64,000 nucleotides of DNA from contig NZ_LN909061.1 of the NCBI RefSeq assembly GCF_001486505.1, forward strand, positions 62,001 to 126,000, in the 5' to 3' direction. Source of the DNA: Paenibacillus rubinfantis. Lineage in GTDB: Bacteria; Bacillota; Bacilli; Paenibacillales; Paenibacillaceae. The notes under the pieces were generated by a model. It saw only the letters and a program-made list of their open reading frames with translations, had not been told where the DNA came from and did not search any database. Shown here piece by piece: positions 41,889-49,527 of the stretch; the first letter of the stretch is position 1, and each line of letters starts with the position of its first letter. A program made the position numbers and the translations under genes.

Positions 41889-42239
41889 ATGGGTGTGGCC
41901 ACAAAAAATGAAAAGGCTTGTGTAGTAGGTGCTATTTCTTCGGTGGCATCCGCTTCAATCACCTGGGACTCTTGGGCAGATTGGACAGGAGTTGGGGCAA
42001 TTGCAGATGTACATGCATACACTGCTCAAGCAAATGAGCCTTATAATTACCAAATTACTGTTGCAGCTAGTCTTAGTAACGGCGACTACAGATTTGTACC
42101 CAGGAATCCAGCAGCTTCGACGGATAGAGTTAGTCTTTCTTTCACTTCTAGTAGTCCAGTGAGCAGTGGTACTTCATATCACGAATGGATCACGACAGAT
42201 AGTGGTACCCCAATTACTAAAAGCATTCGATTTCAGTAA
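41889..42239 (+). CDS. Small protein of unknown family before the ABC genes
   Basis: A 116-residue protein that I do not recognise. AGAAGGT lies 6 bases before the ATG at 41889. The N-terminus has a short hydrophobic stretch (ACVVGAISSVASASITW) ending in an ASA-like cleavage site, but a classical basic start is missing. The rest is Ser/Thr-rich, Cys-poor and beta-like (YNYQITVAASLSNGDYRFVP, SFTSSSPVSSGTSYHEWITT). An ATG in the other frame at 41908 would encode MKRLV and, with a single -1 shift, join it to give a normal signal peptide; see findings. Its position before exporter-type genes suggests an exported peptide or sensor. Confidence 0.5.
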   Translation: MGVATKNEKACVVGAISSVASASITWDSWADWTGVGAIADVHAYTAQANEPYNYQITVAASLSNGDYRFVPRNPAASTDRVSLSFTSSSPVSSGTSYHEWITTDSGTPITKSIRFQ

Positions 42240-42288
42240 GACCATTTTTGAAAGATAAAACATCTTAGAAATAATAAAACCCAGAATG

Positions 42289-42320
42289 TGAATAGGGCAA
42301 AATCTGCCCTATTCATGTTT
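42289..42320 (+). terminator. Hairpin between the small protein and the permease genes
   Basis: TGAATAGGGCA (42289-42299) pairs perfectly with TGCCCTATTCA (42305-42315) around AAATC, followed by TGTTTTGG. It looks like a partial terminator that would leave much more small-protein mRNA than permease mRNA. Confidence 0.65.
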
Positions 42321-42339
42321 TGGTTATTTTGGAGGAAAA

Positions 42340-43425
42340 ATGCGACAGATCATACAAGATATTTTTATTAGCAGAAAAATATTCATTATGCTTTTTGTTG
42401 GATTTCTCTTCACGATATTACCGATACAAATTGCTCTTTCAACCCAGTCCTTTTTCGATGAAATCTTTTATGATTCCTTAAATGGTCATTTTCGATATTA
42501 TTATTCTTTGGAATTAACGAACCTAAATGAGATAAATCTCGATAAACTACAGAAAATCGCAAAAGTGAATTTTCGTAACTCAAGTGTAATTACCAATGAT
42601 TTCACGGTTAATGATCCGGAACATGGCTTGATGATAATTACAGGGCTCTTAAATAATAAGTTATGGTCCCCCCCAATATTTAATGGGACGATGATGGAGT
42701 CGGAATCCAATGAGATAATCGTTGGAAAAATAGTATCCAATCATGCCGGGACAATCAATTTATTGGGTAATGAATATAATGTCGTAGGAATTGCAGGAAG
42801 AGGCTCAAGCGATGCATACAATTTAAAAGCATATATTAATTTCAACAAATTACCAGCTCCAATTAAAAGTAACATTGAAAGGAGCAAATCTTTACAGTTG
42901 TTTGTAAGATCAAATCAAACTCCAACAGAAGAAATAAATTCATTTATTTCTAAGATTAAAAAACTTGATAATGAAGCAAAGGCAAACATCAAAGATGAAT
43001 CCAGTGCTTATGAACAAGCCAAAAAAACAAGGGGCATGGTGAAGGAAGTATTAAGTTACCCCTATCAGCTTTGTGTTATCGCTCTAATTAATTGTATCAT
43101 TGTAAGCTATCTGTGGATTTATCTAAAAAGAAAAGACATTGCTTTGAGGAAAGCTTTAGGAGCAAGCGACTTTAATTTATTTGTGTATATTATCACTCAG
43201 TTATTCGTTTGTGCGATTATCGCAATACTTTGTTCGCTCTTCATTCAGTGGTTTTTGAGGAAATCAAGTGCCGGGATTTTTCATTATACAAGTTATATCG
43301 TGAGCATTAATTCAAGTAATTTTATCCTTGCGAGCCTGATTATCATTACAATTGCGTTAATAACTTCGATTATACCGGTTCTGCATATATTAAGAATTGA
43401 ACCTGCTAAGGCTTTAAAGGAGTAA
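42340..43425 (+). CDS. FtsX/MacB-type ABC permease, first subunit
   Basis: 361 residues. One N-terminal transmembrane helix (about 14-32), an extracellular MacB-like domain to about residue 235 and three C-terminal helices (about 238-257, 284-306, 330-352) are visible, with the FtsX signature RKDIALRKALGASDFNLFVY between the first two. Length and topology fit the MacB/FtsX group, which does not move substrates through a channel like importers but drives extracytoplasmic mechanical work or peptide export. GGAGGAAAA precedes the ATG. It pairs with the related subunit at 43431. Confidence 0.82.
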   Translation: MRQIIQDIFISRKIFIMLFVGFLFTILPIQIALSTQSFFDEIFYDSLNGHFRYYYSLELTNLNEINLDKLQKIAKVNFRNSSVITNDFTVNDPEHGLMIITGLLNNKLWSPPIFNGTMMESESNEIIVGKIVSNHAGTINLLGNEYNVVGIAGRGSSDAYNLKAYINFNKLPAPIKSNIERSKSLQLFVRSNQTPTEEINSFISKIKKLDNEAKANIKDESSAYEQAKKTRGMVKEVLSYPYQLCVIALINCIIVSYLWIYLKRKDIALRKALGASDFNLFVYIITQLFVCAIIAILCSLFIQWFLRKSSAGIFHYTSYIVSINSSNFILASLIIITIALITSIIPVLHILRIEPAKALKE

Positions 43426-43430
43426 CGAAT

Positions 43431-44693
43431 ATGATCAGACTAAAAGCTGCTGTTAGAGCGTTGCGAAATAGATGGTTCCTGTCCCTGCTTCTATTGATTC
43501 AATTCACATATGGTTTATCTACAGTAACAAGTTCAGGAAATATATTTTATAACTTCTACTATCTGCTCCATGACTCCCTGTTAGATCTGGATAGCACTTA
43601 TCTAGTTGTTCCTGGTAAGAATTTCGGGATAGCTGAGTCCGAAAGAAGTAAATACGATAAGGAACAAATAGAGGCATTGTATCGAAAGCTTGACCAGAGC
43701 CCAGATGTTCTCGCATATGGTACTTACTATGAAAGTATTGTTTTACTTGATGATCAAAGTAGTTTGATAGACACTCGGTTATTGGAAGGAATGTCGAAGA
43801 GGAATAGTGGACTCGACGATCCTTATATTCAGTCAATTGTTATCGACAAGAATTATTATTCTCTTATGGACTTGAGGCTTGGAGAAGGACAAGGCTTGTT
43901 GCCGCAAGACTTCGAGAGAACAGGTCAGCAACAAGTGAATGTACTCGTGGGGTCTTATTTCAAAAAGTATTATAAAATAGGCGATCTCATTAACGATCAA
44001 TACAGAATAAACGGCTTTTTGCCTGATCGTTATATCGTAAATAACAATACAACCAACGTGTATTTGAATTTAGATAAGGCCATGTTGATCCCAATGCCTA
44101 TAGATCAATATAGCGAGTTCGACTACATGTATTCCAGGCTATTCCTCGGAACGGTATTGAAGTTGCGGGAGGATGCAAATCTTGATCAGTTGATTGAAAT
44201 CCTACGATTACCAAATAGTAAAATAGATATAAGTCTTCATAGCCTGGAAGAGGACGTTAGAACAAATATTAGGTCAAGTATTTATGCCCAGATTCCTCAA
44301 CTCATCTTAGCCGGTTGTTTTATCTTATTCTCTGTAATAAGTATAGCGCTCGCGACAATCATCTCGATCCTAATTCGAAAAAGAGAGTTTGGAATCAAGT
44401 TGGCCGTAGGCGAGAGCGTGCGAGGGATTTGGGGGCAAATCGTTCTTGAAAATACCATCATCGCTCTTGTCGGCACGGGTTTATCGTTGTTTTATTTTGT
44501 TCTAAAGTTTCAGCGGTTGCTGCAACGATCAAGCCAATATGATATGGCTAGCGTATTGAGTTTTCGTTTCAACGCTCCGATTTTTTTGCTGATTTTTATC
44601 GTTTTAATGATCATAATCGTAATATCTAGCTTTGTCATTTATCCATTTATTCGAAAACAAGAAATAAAATCACTAATTGGGGGGATGGAATAA
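43431..44693 (+). CDS. FtsX/MacB-type ABC permease, second subunit
   Basis: 420 residues with the same layout: N-terminal helix (about 14-32), long extracellular domain (about 40-285), then three helices with RKREFGIKLAVGESVRGIWG as FtsX loop. It is not a duplicate of the first subunit, so the complex is probably a heterodimer. AAAGGAG precedes the start, five bases after the previous stop. The end overlaps the ATPase start (TAATG). Confidence 0.82.
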   Translation: MIRLKAAVRALRNRWFLSLLLLIQFTYGLSTVTSSGNIFYNFYYLLHDSLLDLDSTYLVVPGKNFGIAESERSKYDKEQIEALYRKLDQSPDVLAYGTYYESIVLLDDQSSLIDTRLLEGMSKRNSGLDDPYIQSIVIDKNYYSLMDLRLGEGQGLLPQDFERTGQQQVNVLVGSYFKKYYKIGDLINDQYRINGFLPDRYIVNNNTTNVYLNLDKAMLIPMPIDQYSEFDYMYSRLFLGTVLKLREDANLDQLIEILRLPNSKIDISLHSLEEDVRTNIRSSIYAQIPQLILAGCFILFSVISIALATIISILIRKREFGIKLAVGESVRGIWGQIVLENTIIALVGTGLSLFYFVLKFQRLLQRSSQYDMASVLSFRFNAPIFLLIFIVLMIIIVISSFVIYPFIRKQEIKSLIGGME

Positions 44694-45406
44694 TGGAGGT
44701 GATCAAATTACGTGAACTCAAGAAAGCGTATCGTCATAAATCCAATGAGACTCCAGCCTTAAGCGGTATTAACCTGACAATCCGTCAAGGTGAATTGGTG
44801 GCCATCATGGGGCCGTCAGGTTCGGGTAAGAGCACCCTGTTAAATATTCTGGGGTTGATGGATTCTCCCTCCTCAGGTGAATATTATCTAAATGGTCAAT
44901 CCGTGCATCAGATTAGAAAGCATAAGGCTCACATTACAAGAAATCAGATGATCGGTTTCGTCTTTCAAAATTTTGCCTTACTGAAGGATTACACGGCACA
45001 GGATAATGTGTTGCTTCCACTCACCTACCGTAAGTTAAGAAATAACGAGAGAGTGGCGAAGGCCAAATATTATCTGCAAAAAGTGGGATTAGCGGAGCAT
45101 GTGCATAAAAAGCCCGATGAATTATCCGGGGGACAGCAACAAAGGGTTGCCATTGCAAGAGCTTTGGCAGCAGAGCCCGCATTGATATTAGCTGATGAGC
45201 CTACCGGTAATTTAGACCGAAAAACTGGAGAAGATATTATGGAGTTATTACAGGAAATCAACAGAGAAGGCAAGACGGTGATCATCGTCACTCACGATAT
45301 GGAGCTTGCAAAAAAATGCCACCGTATCATTGAACTCGTGGACGGGATCATCCATACGGACCGGCCTAATCTTGCCTCTTCGATTGTGAACGAATACGAA
45401 TTGTGA
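44693..45406 (+). CDS. LolD/MacB-type ABC ATPase
   Basis: 237 residues, a complete ATPase: Walker A GPSGSGKST (residues 40-48), Q loop VFQNFALL, signature LSGGQQQR (near 143), Walker B LILADEP and H loop VTHD. The class is the LolD/MacB/FtsE group that drives FtsX-type permeases. It is coupled to the upstream permease by TAATG. No efflux-adaptor (MacA) gene is present, unlike YknXYZ or MacAB, so the complex is more like antimicrobial-peptide sensing or bacteriocin immunity transporters (inference). Confidence 0.9.
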   Translation: MEVIKLRELKKAYRHKSNETPALSGINLTIRQGELVAIMGPSGSGKSTLLNILGLMDSPSSGEYYLNGQSVHQIRKHKAHITRNQMIGFVFQNFALLKDYTAQDNVLLPLTYRKLRNNERVAKAKYYLQKVGLAEHVHKKPDELSGGQQQRVAIARALAAEPALILADEPTGNLDRKTGEDIMELLQEINREGKTVIIVTHDMELAKKCHRIIELVDGIIHTDRPNLASSIVNEYEL

Positions 45407-45444
45407 TAAACTGGAATCACTATGAAAAGAACGGAGGGTTCCCT

Positions 45445-45486
45445 GTGATTAATATCAAATTCCGTTTTACCACTTTGCGCGGCTAA
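45445..45486 (+). CDS. 13-codon leader peptide ORF of hflX
   Basis: GTG at 45445 has CGGAGGG 6 bases upstream and encodes MINIKFRFTTLRG followed by TAA. It lies 226 bases before the hflX start, at the 5' end of a leader with alternative hairpins. Length, strong ribosome site and position fit a regulatory upstream ORF at which antibiotic-stalled ribosomes would alter RNA folding. Confidence 0.7.
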   Translation: MINIKFRFTTLRG

Positions 45487-45505
45487 TTGAATACTGCCAA
45501 AGGCT

Positions 45506-45519
45506 CTGCACCTGTGCAG
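45506..45519 (+). promoter_or_regulatory. Anti-antiterminator hairpin in the hflX leader
   Basis: CTGCAC-CT-GTGCAG folds as a 6-bp hairpin 19 bases after the leader ORF. It contains GCACCTGTG (45508-45516), exactly complementary over 9 bases to CACAGGTGC (45661-45669) in the terminator's left arm. The two pairings exclude each other. Confidence 0.65.
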
Positions 45520-45657
45520 GGCGAACGGGATAGGTGTGCTATGATAAAGGGAATCACATGGAACTTTAGAATAGAATATGCCTGATTTGGCCGGGACACG
45601 CGACGGGGATCGTCATCCTTGTTTGCGGTTTTCGGGCTGTTTGGGAACCGTTTGCGT

Positions 45658-45691
45658 AAACACAGGTGCCGTGCCTGTGTTTATTTTTTTC
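45658..45691 (+). terminator. Intrinsic terminator (attenuator) upstream of hflX
   Basis: AAACACAGG pairs perfectly with CCTGTGTTT around TGCCGTG, followed by ATTTTTTT. It lies inside the leader, about 20 bases before the hflX start, so transcription must read through it for hflX to be expressed. Confidence 0.88.
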
Positions 45692-45711
45692 CTATAAGGG
45701 AGGAACTCGGT

Positions 45712-46998
45712 ATGACAGAACAACTGCAACAGCAAGTAGAGCAAAAAGCCATCTTGGTTGGCGTAAATTTGAATCATCAGACGGATTTCGAGTATTCGAT
45801 GGAAGAGTTAGCGAATTTGGCGGAGGCGTGCGATATTGAAGTCGTAGGCGTACTCACGCAAAACCTGCCGAAGGTTACCCCGTCGCATTATATCGGGACC
45901 GGAAAAATTACTGAGGTCCGAGCCCTCATGGAGGCTCACGGCGGCAACCTCGTGATCTTTAATGATGAGTTGTCCCCGTCGCAGTTGCGCAACCTGGAGT
46001 CCGATCTGGACTGTAAGGTCATTGACCGGACGTTGCTGATTCTGGATATTTTCGCGGAACGGGCGAAAACCCGCGAGGCCCAGCTCCAAGTGGAGGTGGC
46101 CCGGCTGAAGTACATGCTGCCGCGTCTGATCGGGTTGCGGGAATCGCTGGGCCGCCAAAGCGGCGGGGTCGGCACGAAAAACCGCGGTGCCGGGGAAACG
46201 AAGCTGGAGCTTGACCGCCGGCGGATCGAGGAGAAGATCACCGCGCTCAGCCGCGAGCTGGAAACGCTGGTCGCCCACCGTCAAACCCAACGCAAGCAAC
46301 GGAAGAAGAACGACGTGCCTGTCGTTTCGCTCGTCGGCTACACCAACGCAGGTAAATCGACGATCATGAACGCGCTGCTCGAGACGTATAGCCCTGGGCA
46401 GGAGAAGCAGGTGCTGGAGAAGGATATGCTGTTCGCCACACTGGAGACGTCTGTCCGCAATATCCCGCTGGAGGATAACAAGTCGTTCCTCCTGACGGAT
46501 ACGGTGGGTTTCGTGAGCAAGCTGCCGCATCATCTGGTCAAGGCGTTCCGATCCACCTTGGAAGAGGTCTCGGAAGCCGATTTGCTGATCCATGTCGTGG
46601 ATTATTCCAATCCGGAATTCGCACGAATGATCGAAATCACGCACCAAACGCTCAAAGAAATCGGCATTACCGATATCCCAGCGATCTATGCCTATAACAA
46701 ATCCGATCGGACGGAACAGTCGATCCCGGACGTACAGGGGGATATCATCTACCTCGCGGCGAAACCCCGCATCGGCCTGACCGAGCTGGTGGATGAAATT
46801 CGCCGGCGGGTTTTTAAGGACTACGTCAAATGTTCGATGTTGATTCCGTATGATAAAGGATCGCTGGTCTCCTACCTGAACGAGCACGCTAACGTGTTGG
46901 AGACGCATTATGAGGAAGAGGGAACAAAGCTTGTTCTGGAGTGCCGGCAGAGCGATTACGGTAGATACCAGGAGTATGTGATCGAAGCGGCAGAGTGA
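45712..46998 (+). CDS. hflX: HflX ribosome-associated GTPase
   Basis: 428 residues from the ATG at 45712 (AAGGGAGG 8 bases upstream). The N-terminal HflX domain (GTGKITEVRALMEAHGGNLV) precedes the Gly-rich linker RESLGRQSGGVGTKNRGAGE and the GTPase domain with G1 GYTNAGKST, G3 DTVGF and G4 NKSD. HflX splits stalled 70S ribosomes; some Gram-positive homologues (HflXr) give resistance to macrolides and lincosamides and are induced by an upstream-ORF attenuator. The leader here has the same logic, so antibiotic or stress induction is likely. It lies just after the AT-rich cassette. Confidence 0.93.
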   Translation: MTEQLQQQVEQKAILVGVNLNHQTDFEYSMEELANLAEACDIEVVGVLTQNLPKVTPSHYIGTGKITEVRALMEAHGGNLVIFNDELSPSQLRNLESDLDCKVIDRTLLILDIFAERAKTREAQLQVEVARLKYMLPRLIGLRESLGRQSGGVGTKNRGAGETKLELDRRRIEEKITALSRELETLVAHRQTQRKQRKKNDVPVVSLVGYTNAGKSTIMNALLETYSPGQEKQVLEKDMLFATLETSVRNIPLEDNKSFLLTDTVGFVSKLPHHLVKAFRSTLEEVSEADLLIHVVDYSNPEFARMIEITHQTLKEIGITDIPAIYAYNKSDRTEQSIPDVQGDIIYLAAKPRIGLTELVDEIRRRVFKDYVKCSMLIPYDKGSLVSYLNEHANVLETHYEEEGTKLVLECRQSDYGRYQEYVIEAAE

Positions 46999-47128
46999 TG
47001 GGAGATGAGGCGGTAAGTCTGATTCGACGGCTTGGTGAGGGTTCGATCGAAAAACGGTTGTCGGATAGGATAGGAAGACGTATAATAGCCCTCAAAACAC
47101 GTCTTTCTAACAAAGGAGAGCGATCCGC

Positions 47129-47599
47129 ATGTCCGATATGTTAGTGAAATTATACGATCTGCCCCCGTTTGAACCGCTTGAGCAGTACGAGGCGCGTACC
47201 GGGATTACGATCCGCCGGGCCCTTGCCCCGGAGAAGCACGTGGTCTCGAAATGGGTGGGCGAGCACTTTGATATGCGCTGGGTAAGCGAATGCGAAGTGG
47301 GGTTCGCCCGCGCGCCGATTACCTGTATCATCGCCACAGAAAACGACAAGCTAGTGGGGTTTGCCTGCTATGATACGACGATGAAAGGGTTCTTCGGACC
47401 CACCGGCGTGGATGAGCAGGAACGCGGTCGGGGGATCGGCAAACAGCTGCTGCTGTATACGCTCTACCTGATGCGGATGGACGGCTACGGCTATGGCGTG
47501 ATCGGCGGAGCGGGCCCGAAGGACTTCTATGCCAAGGCGACCGGCGCGGTTGTGATCGAGGGCTCGGTGCCCGGAATATACAAAGGGATGCTGCGATAA
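47129..47599 (+). CDS. GNAT-family N-acetyltransferase
   Basis: 156 residues. The acetyl-CoA loop is visible in VDEQERGRGIGKQLL (R/Q-x-x-G-x-G/A) with the preceding strand GFACYDTTMKGFFGPTGV and the following helix LLLYTLYLMRMDGYGYGV. The acceptor is unknown; the short N-terminal extension (MSDMLVKLYDLPPFEPLEQY) is not a known domain. AAAGGAG precedes the ATG. Its stop codon lies in the loop of a terminator hairpin. Confidence 0.88.
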   Translation: MSDMLVKLYDLPPFEPLEQYEARTGITIRRALAPEKHVVSKWVGEHFDMRWVSECEVGFARAPITCIIATENDKLVGFACYDTTMKGFFGPTGVDEQERGRGIGKQLLLYTLYLMRMDGYGYGVIGGAGPKDFYAKATGAVVIEGSVPGIYKGMLR

Positions 47600-47614
47600 T
47601 GCAGCATCCCTTTT
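47582..47614 (+). terminator. Terminator overlapping the end of the acetyltransferase gene
   Basis: AAAGGGATGCTGC pairs with GCAGCATCCCTTTT. The TAA stop lies in the loop. Confidence 0.85.
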
Positions 47615-47671
47615 GTATATTGTAACGGACTCCAGCGACGTTATAGGCATTATTAACACGCTGAGCCCAAG

Positions 47672-47804
47672 GTAACGGACTCAGATGACCTTATTTTGGC
47701 CCATGGCGGTGGTCGGCCCCCTTTTAAAGGCCAATAAGGGCTCTGGAGTCCGTTACTCTGGGAAATACCCGGGAAATGGACCAATAGCGTCATTACGGTC
47801 CGTT
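47672..47804. repeat. Dispersed palindromic element, copy B
   Basis: About 133 bases. It starts TAACGGACTC...CCTTATT, with an inverted arm AATAAGGGCTCTGGAGTCCG ending TTA at 47754, then GGGAAATACCCGGGAAATGG and a third arm ending GGTCCGTTA. It has the same arm order and length as copy A (5036-5167). A further arm begins at 47632 (TAACGGACTCCAGCGACG). The first two arms form an almost complete palindrome of about 85 bases. Confidence 0.8.
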
Positions 47805-47856
47805 AGCGTAGGTTCTCCCGCAGTTGTTCGGTGCAAGCCCTCGCCCTGCTCCGTTT

Positions 47857-47885
47857 CCCGGTGCGGGGCTCTGGACCGCACCGGG
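47857..47885 (-). terminator. GC-rich hairpin after the sensor kinase gene
   Basis: CCCGGTGCGG (47857-47866) pairs perfectly with CCGCACCGGG (47876-47885). There is no T tract on the kinase strand, so it may act as an mRNA-stabilising end rather than an intrinsic terminator. Confidence 0.5.
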
Positions 47886-47901
47886 ACCGCACCCGCGCCG
47901 G

Positions 47902-49527
47902 CTAGATCGCCGGCAGCGTCACCAGAAAGGCCGCGCCTTGGCCCGGCTTGCTGTGGACCTCGATGCTGCCGCCGTGGGCTTCGACGATCGATTGCGAGAT
48001 CGACAGGCCGAGCCCGGCTCCGCCTTGTTTGCGCGTGCGGGAGGCATCGATGCGGTAAAACCGCTCGAACACATGCGGCAAATGCTCGGGAGCGATCCCC
48101 GGGCCGTTGTCCCGAACCTCCAGCTCAGCCCGGCCCAGCTGAGCGGACAAGCGCACGGCGATCGTCCCCCGCTGCGGGTCGGTGTGCTGCACCGCGTTGT
48201 GGAACAGGTTCAGCACCACCTGTTTGATCTTGTCGCAGTCGCACATCGCGGCCAGCCCAGGCTGCAGGTCGAACCGGACCTCGCGCTCTCCGGCCAGCAT
48301 CCGCAGATGCGGCTCCATCTCCGCGATCACTTCGTCCAGGCGCACCAGGGTCCGCTGCACGACCGGGGTGCGGTCAAGCTTGGCCAGTGTCAGCAGGTCT
48401 TCGACCAGCTTCTTCATCCGCTGCGATTCGCCCAGCATGCTGTTCAGCGCGGTGTGCAGCTGCTCCGGCCGGTTGGCGGCGCCCCGCAGCAGCACCTCCA
48501 AGAAGCCGTGAATCGAGGTGAGCGGCGTCCGCAGCTCATGGGACGCATCGGCCACGAACCGGCGCATCTGCTCCTTGGCTTCGCGCTCGGCTTCAAACGA
48601 TTCCTCCAGCCGCTCCATCATTCCGTTAAAAGATACGCCCAGCCGGTCGATCTCCGACTGGCCGGACGCGGCCGTGAACCGGTTGCCGAGATTACCGGCA
48701 TTCGTATCCTCCACCGTGCTCACCATTTGATTGAGCGGCGTTAACGCCCGGCGCAAAATCGGCAGATACAACGCCAAACTGCCGGCTAGCGCTAGAAGAG
48801 AGAGGCCTACGAAGGTCAGCAACTGGCGCATGACCACCTCGCGCAGCGGGGCCGTATAGGTGCCCATCTGCACGAGCCAAGCGCGTTCGCCTTGTTCGCC
48901 CGGCAATCCAACCGAACGGAACACGACCAGCTGTTCATCCCCATTCTCATCCTCAATCACGCGGTAACCGTCCGGTCCCGGGTGCATCGGCTGGTCCTCC
49001 TGGATTAAATCCGCGTATTCCGCATTAGACAGCCGCGGTGCAGGCGCACCGGATTCGGCGTTCAAATCGATGAACCCGTTATCGTTGACAATCGCCAGCG
49101 AGGCGCCGGGGATAAACAATTGCGGGGGGCGTCCGGCAGTTGGTTCTCCGCCCGCGTCCCCACCGCCGAGTCCGCTCCCGTTCATCGCGGTGCCCTCATC
49201 AGCAGCGGCATCTGGCTCCGGCTTCGGCAGGCCCCAGCGTTCAGCTGGCTGACCAGCCCGGTTGAACACGTCGCGAAGCGGGCCGCGCATTTGCGAGATC
49301 ATCGTTTCGGCTTGGTTCTTATATAAGAAGTCCTTCATAATGACGTACTGGAACACGCCGATTAGGATCAAGAGTACAGCCAGCATCAGGAGGGACCGGG
49401 AGAGCAGTTGAAAGCGCAGTGAGCTCGGGGAGAGCAGGCTTCGCAGTCCTCCGATCACCCGCTTCCCGGCGGCCGCGATCCGCTTCTCGCCCGCTTTGGT
49501 CCGGCTTCCGCCGGCAGCGGGCTTCAT
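47902..49527 (-). CDS. HAMP-type sensor histidine kinase
   Basis: 541 residues. A Lys/Arg-rich cytoplasmic start is followed by helix 1 (about 44-65), an extracellular sensor domain to about 232 (with a Gly/Pro/Ala-rich segment at about 100-135), helix 2 (about 236-256), a HAMP domain and the HisKA site FVADASHELRTPLTSIHGF (His330). The HATPase domain has N box LFHNAVQHT, G1 VRDNGPGI, F box FERFYR and G2 GAGLGLSISQSI. It overlaps the regulator gene by four bases (ATGA), so the two are partners. The signal is unknown. Confidence 0.92.
   Translation of the reverse strand: MKPAAGGSRTKAGEKRIAAAGKRVIGGLRSLLSPSSLRFQLLSRSLLMLAVLLILIGVFQYVIMKDFLYKNQAETMISQMRGPLRDVFNRAGQPAERWGLPKPEPDAAADEGTAMNGSGLGGGDAGGEPTAGRPPQLFIPGASLAIVNDNGFIDLNAESGAPAPRLSNAEYADLIQEDQPMHPGPDGYRVIEDENGDEQLVVFRSVGLPGEQGERAWLVQMGTYTAPLREVVMRQLLTFVGLSLLALAGSLALYLPILRRALTPLNQMVSTVEDTNAGNLGNRFTAASGQSEIDRLGVSFNGMMERLEESFEAEREAKEQMRRFVADASHELRTPLTSIHGFLEVLLRGAANRPEQLHTALNSMLGESQRMKKLVEDLLTLAKLDRTPVVQRTLVRLDEVIAEMEPHLRMLAGEREVRFDLQPGLAAMCDCDKIKQVVLNLFHNAVQHTDPQRGTIAVRLSAQLGRAELEVRDNGPGIAPEHLPHVFERFYRIDASRTRKQGGAGLGLSISQSIVEAHGGSIEVHSKPGQGAAFLVTLPAI

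Larger units (their letters stand above)
41830..45430. other. AT-rich block (small protein plus two permeases plus ABC ATPase)
   Basis: Base composition and codon use change abruptly after the DUF2500 gene. The four genes here favour A/T-ending codons (AAT, ATA, TTA), while flanking genes favour G/C-ending ones. The previous composition returns around the hflX leader. No integrase, transposase or direct repeat is visible at the edges. A horizontally gained cassette is the simplest reading. Confidence 0.75.

Noticed and set aside
45540..45545. TATGAT as a -10 box for an internal hflX promoter
   Set aside because: No -35 lies at 16-18 bases; the position inside the leader is better explained by the attenuator. 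A heat-shock or other promoter cannot be excluded.
45808..46908. 366-codon minus-strand frame inside hflX
   Set aside because: It is a shadow of a conserved gene with high third-position GC; there is no start signal or domain.
47824..48744. 306-codon plus-strand frame opposite the sensor kinase
   Set aside because: The kinase has all expected motifs on the other strand; this frame is Arg/Gln/His-rich antisense sequence.
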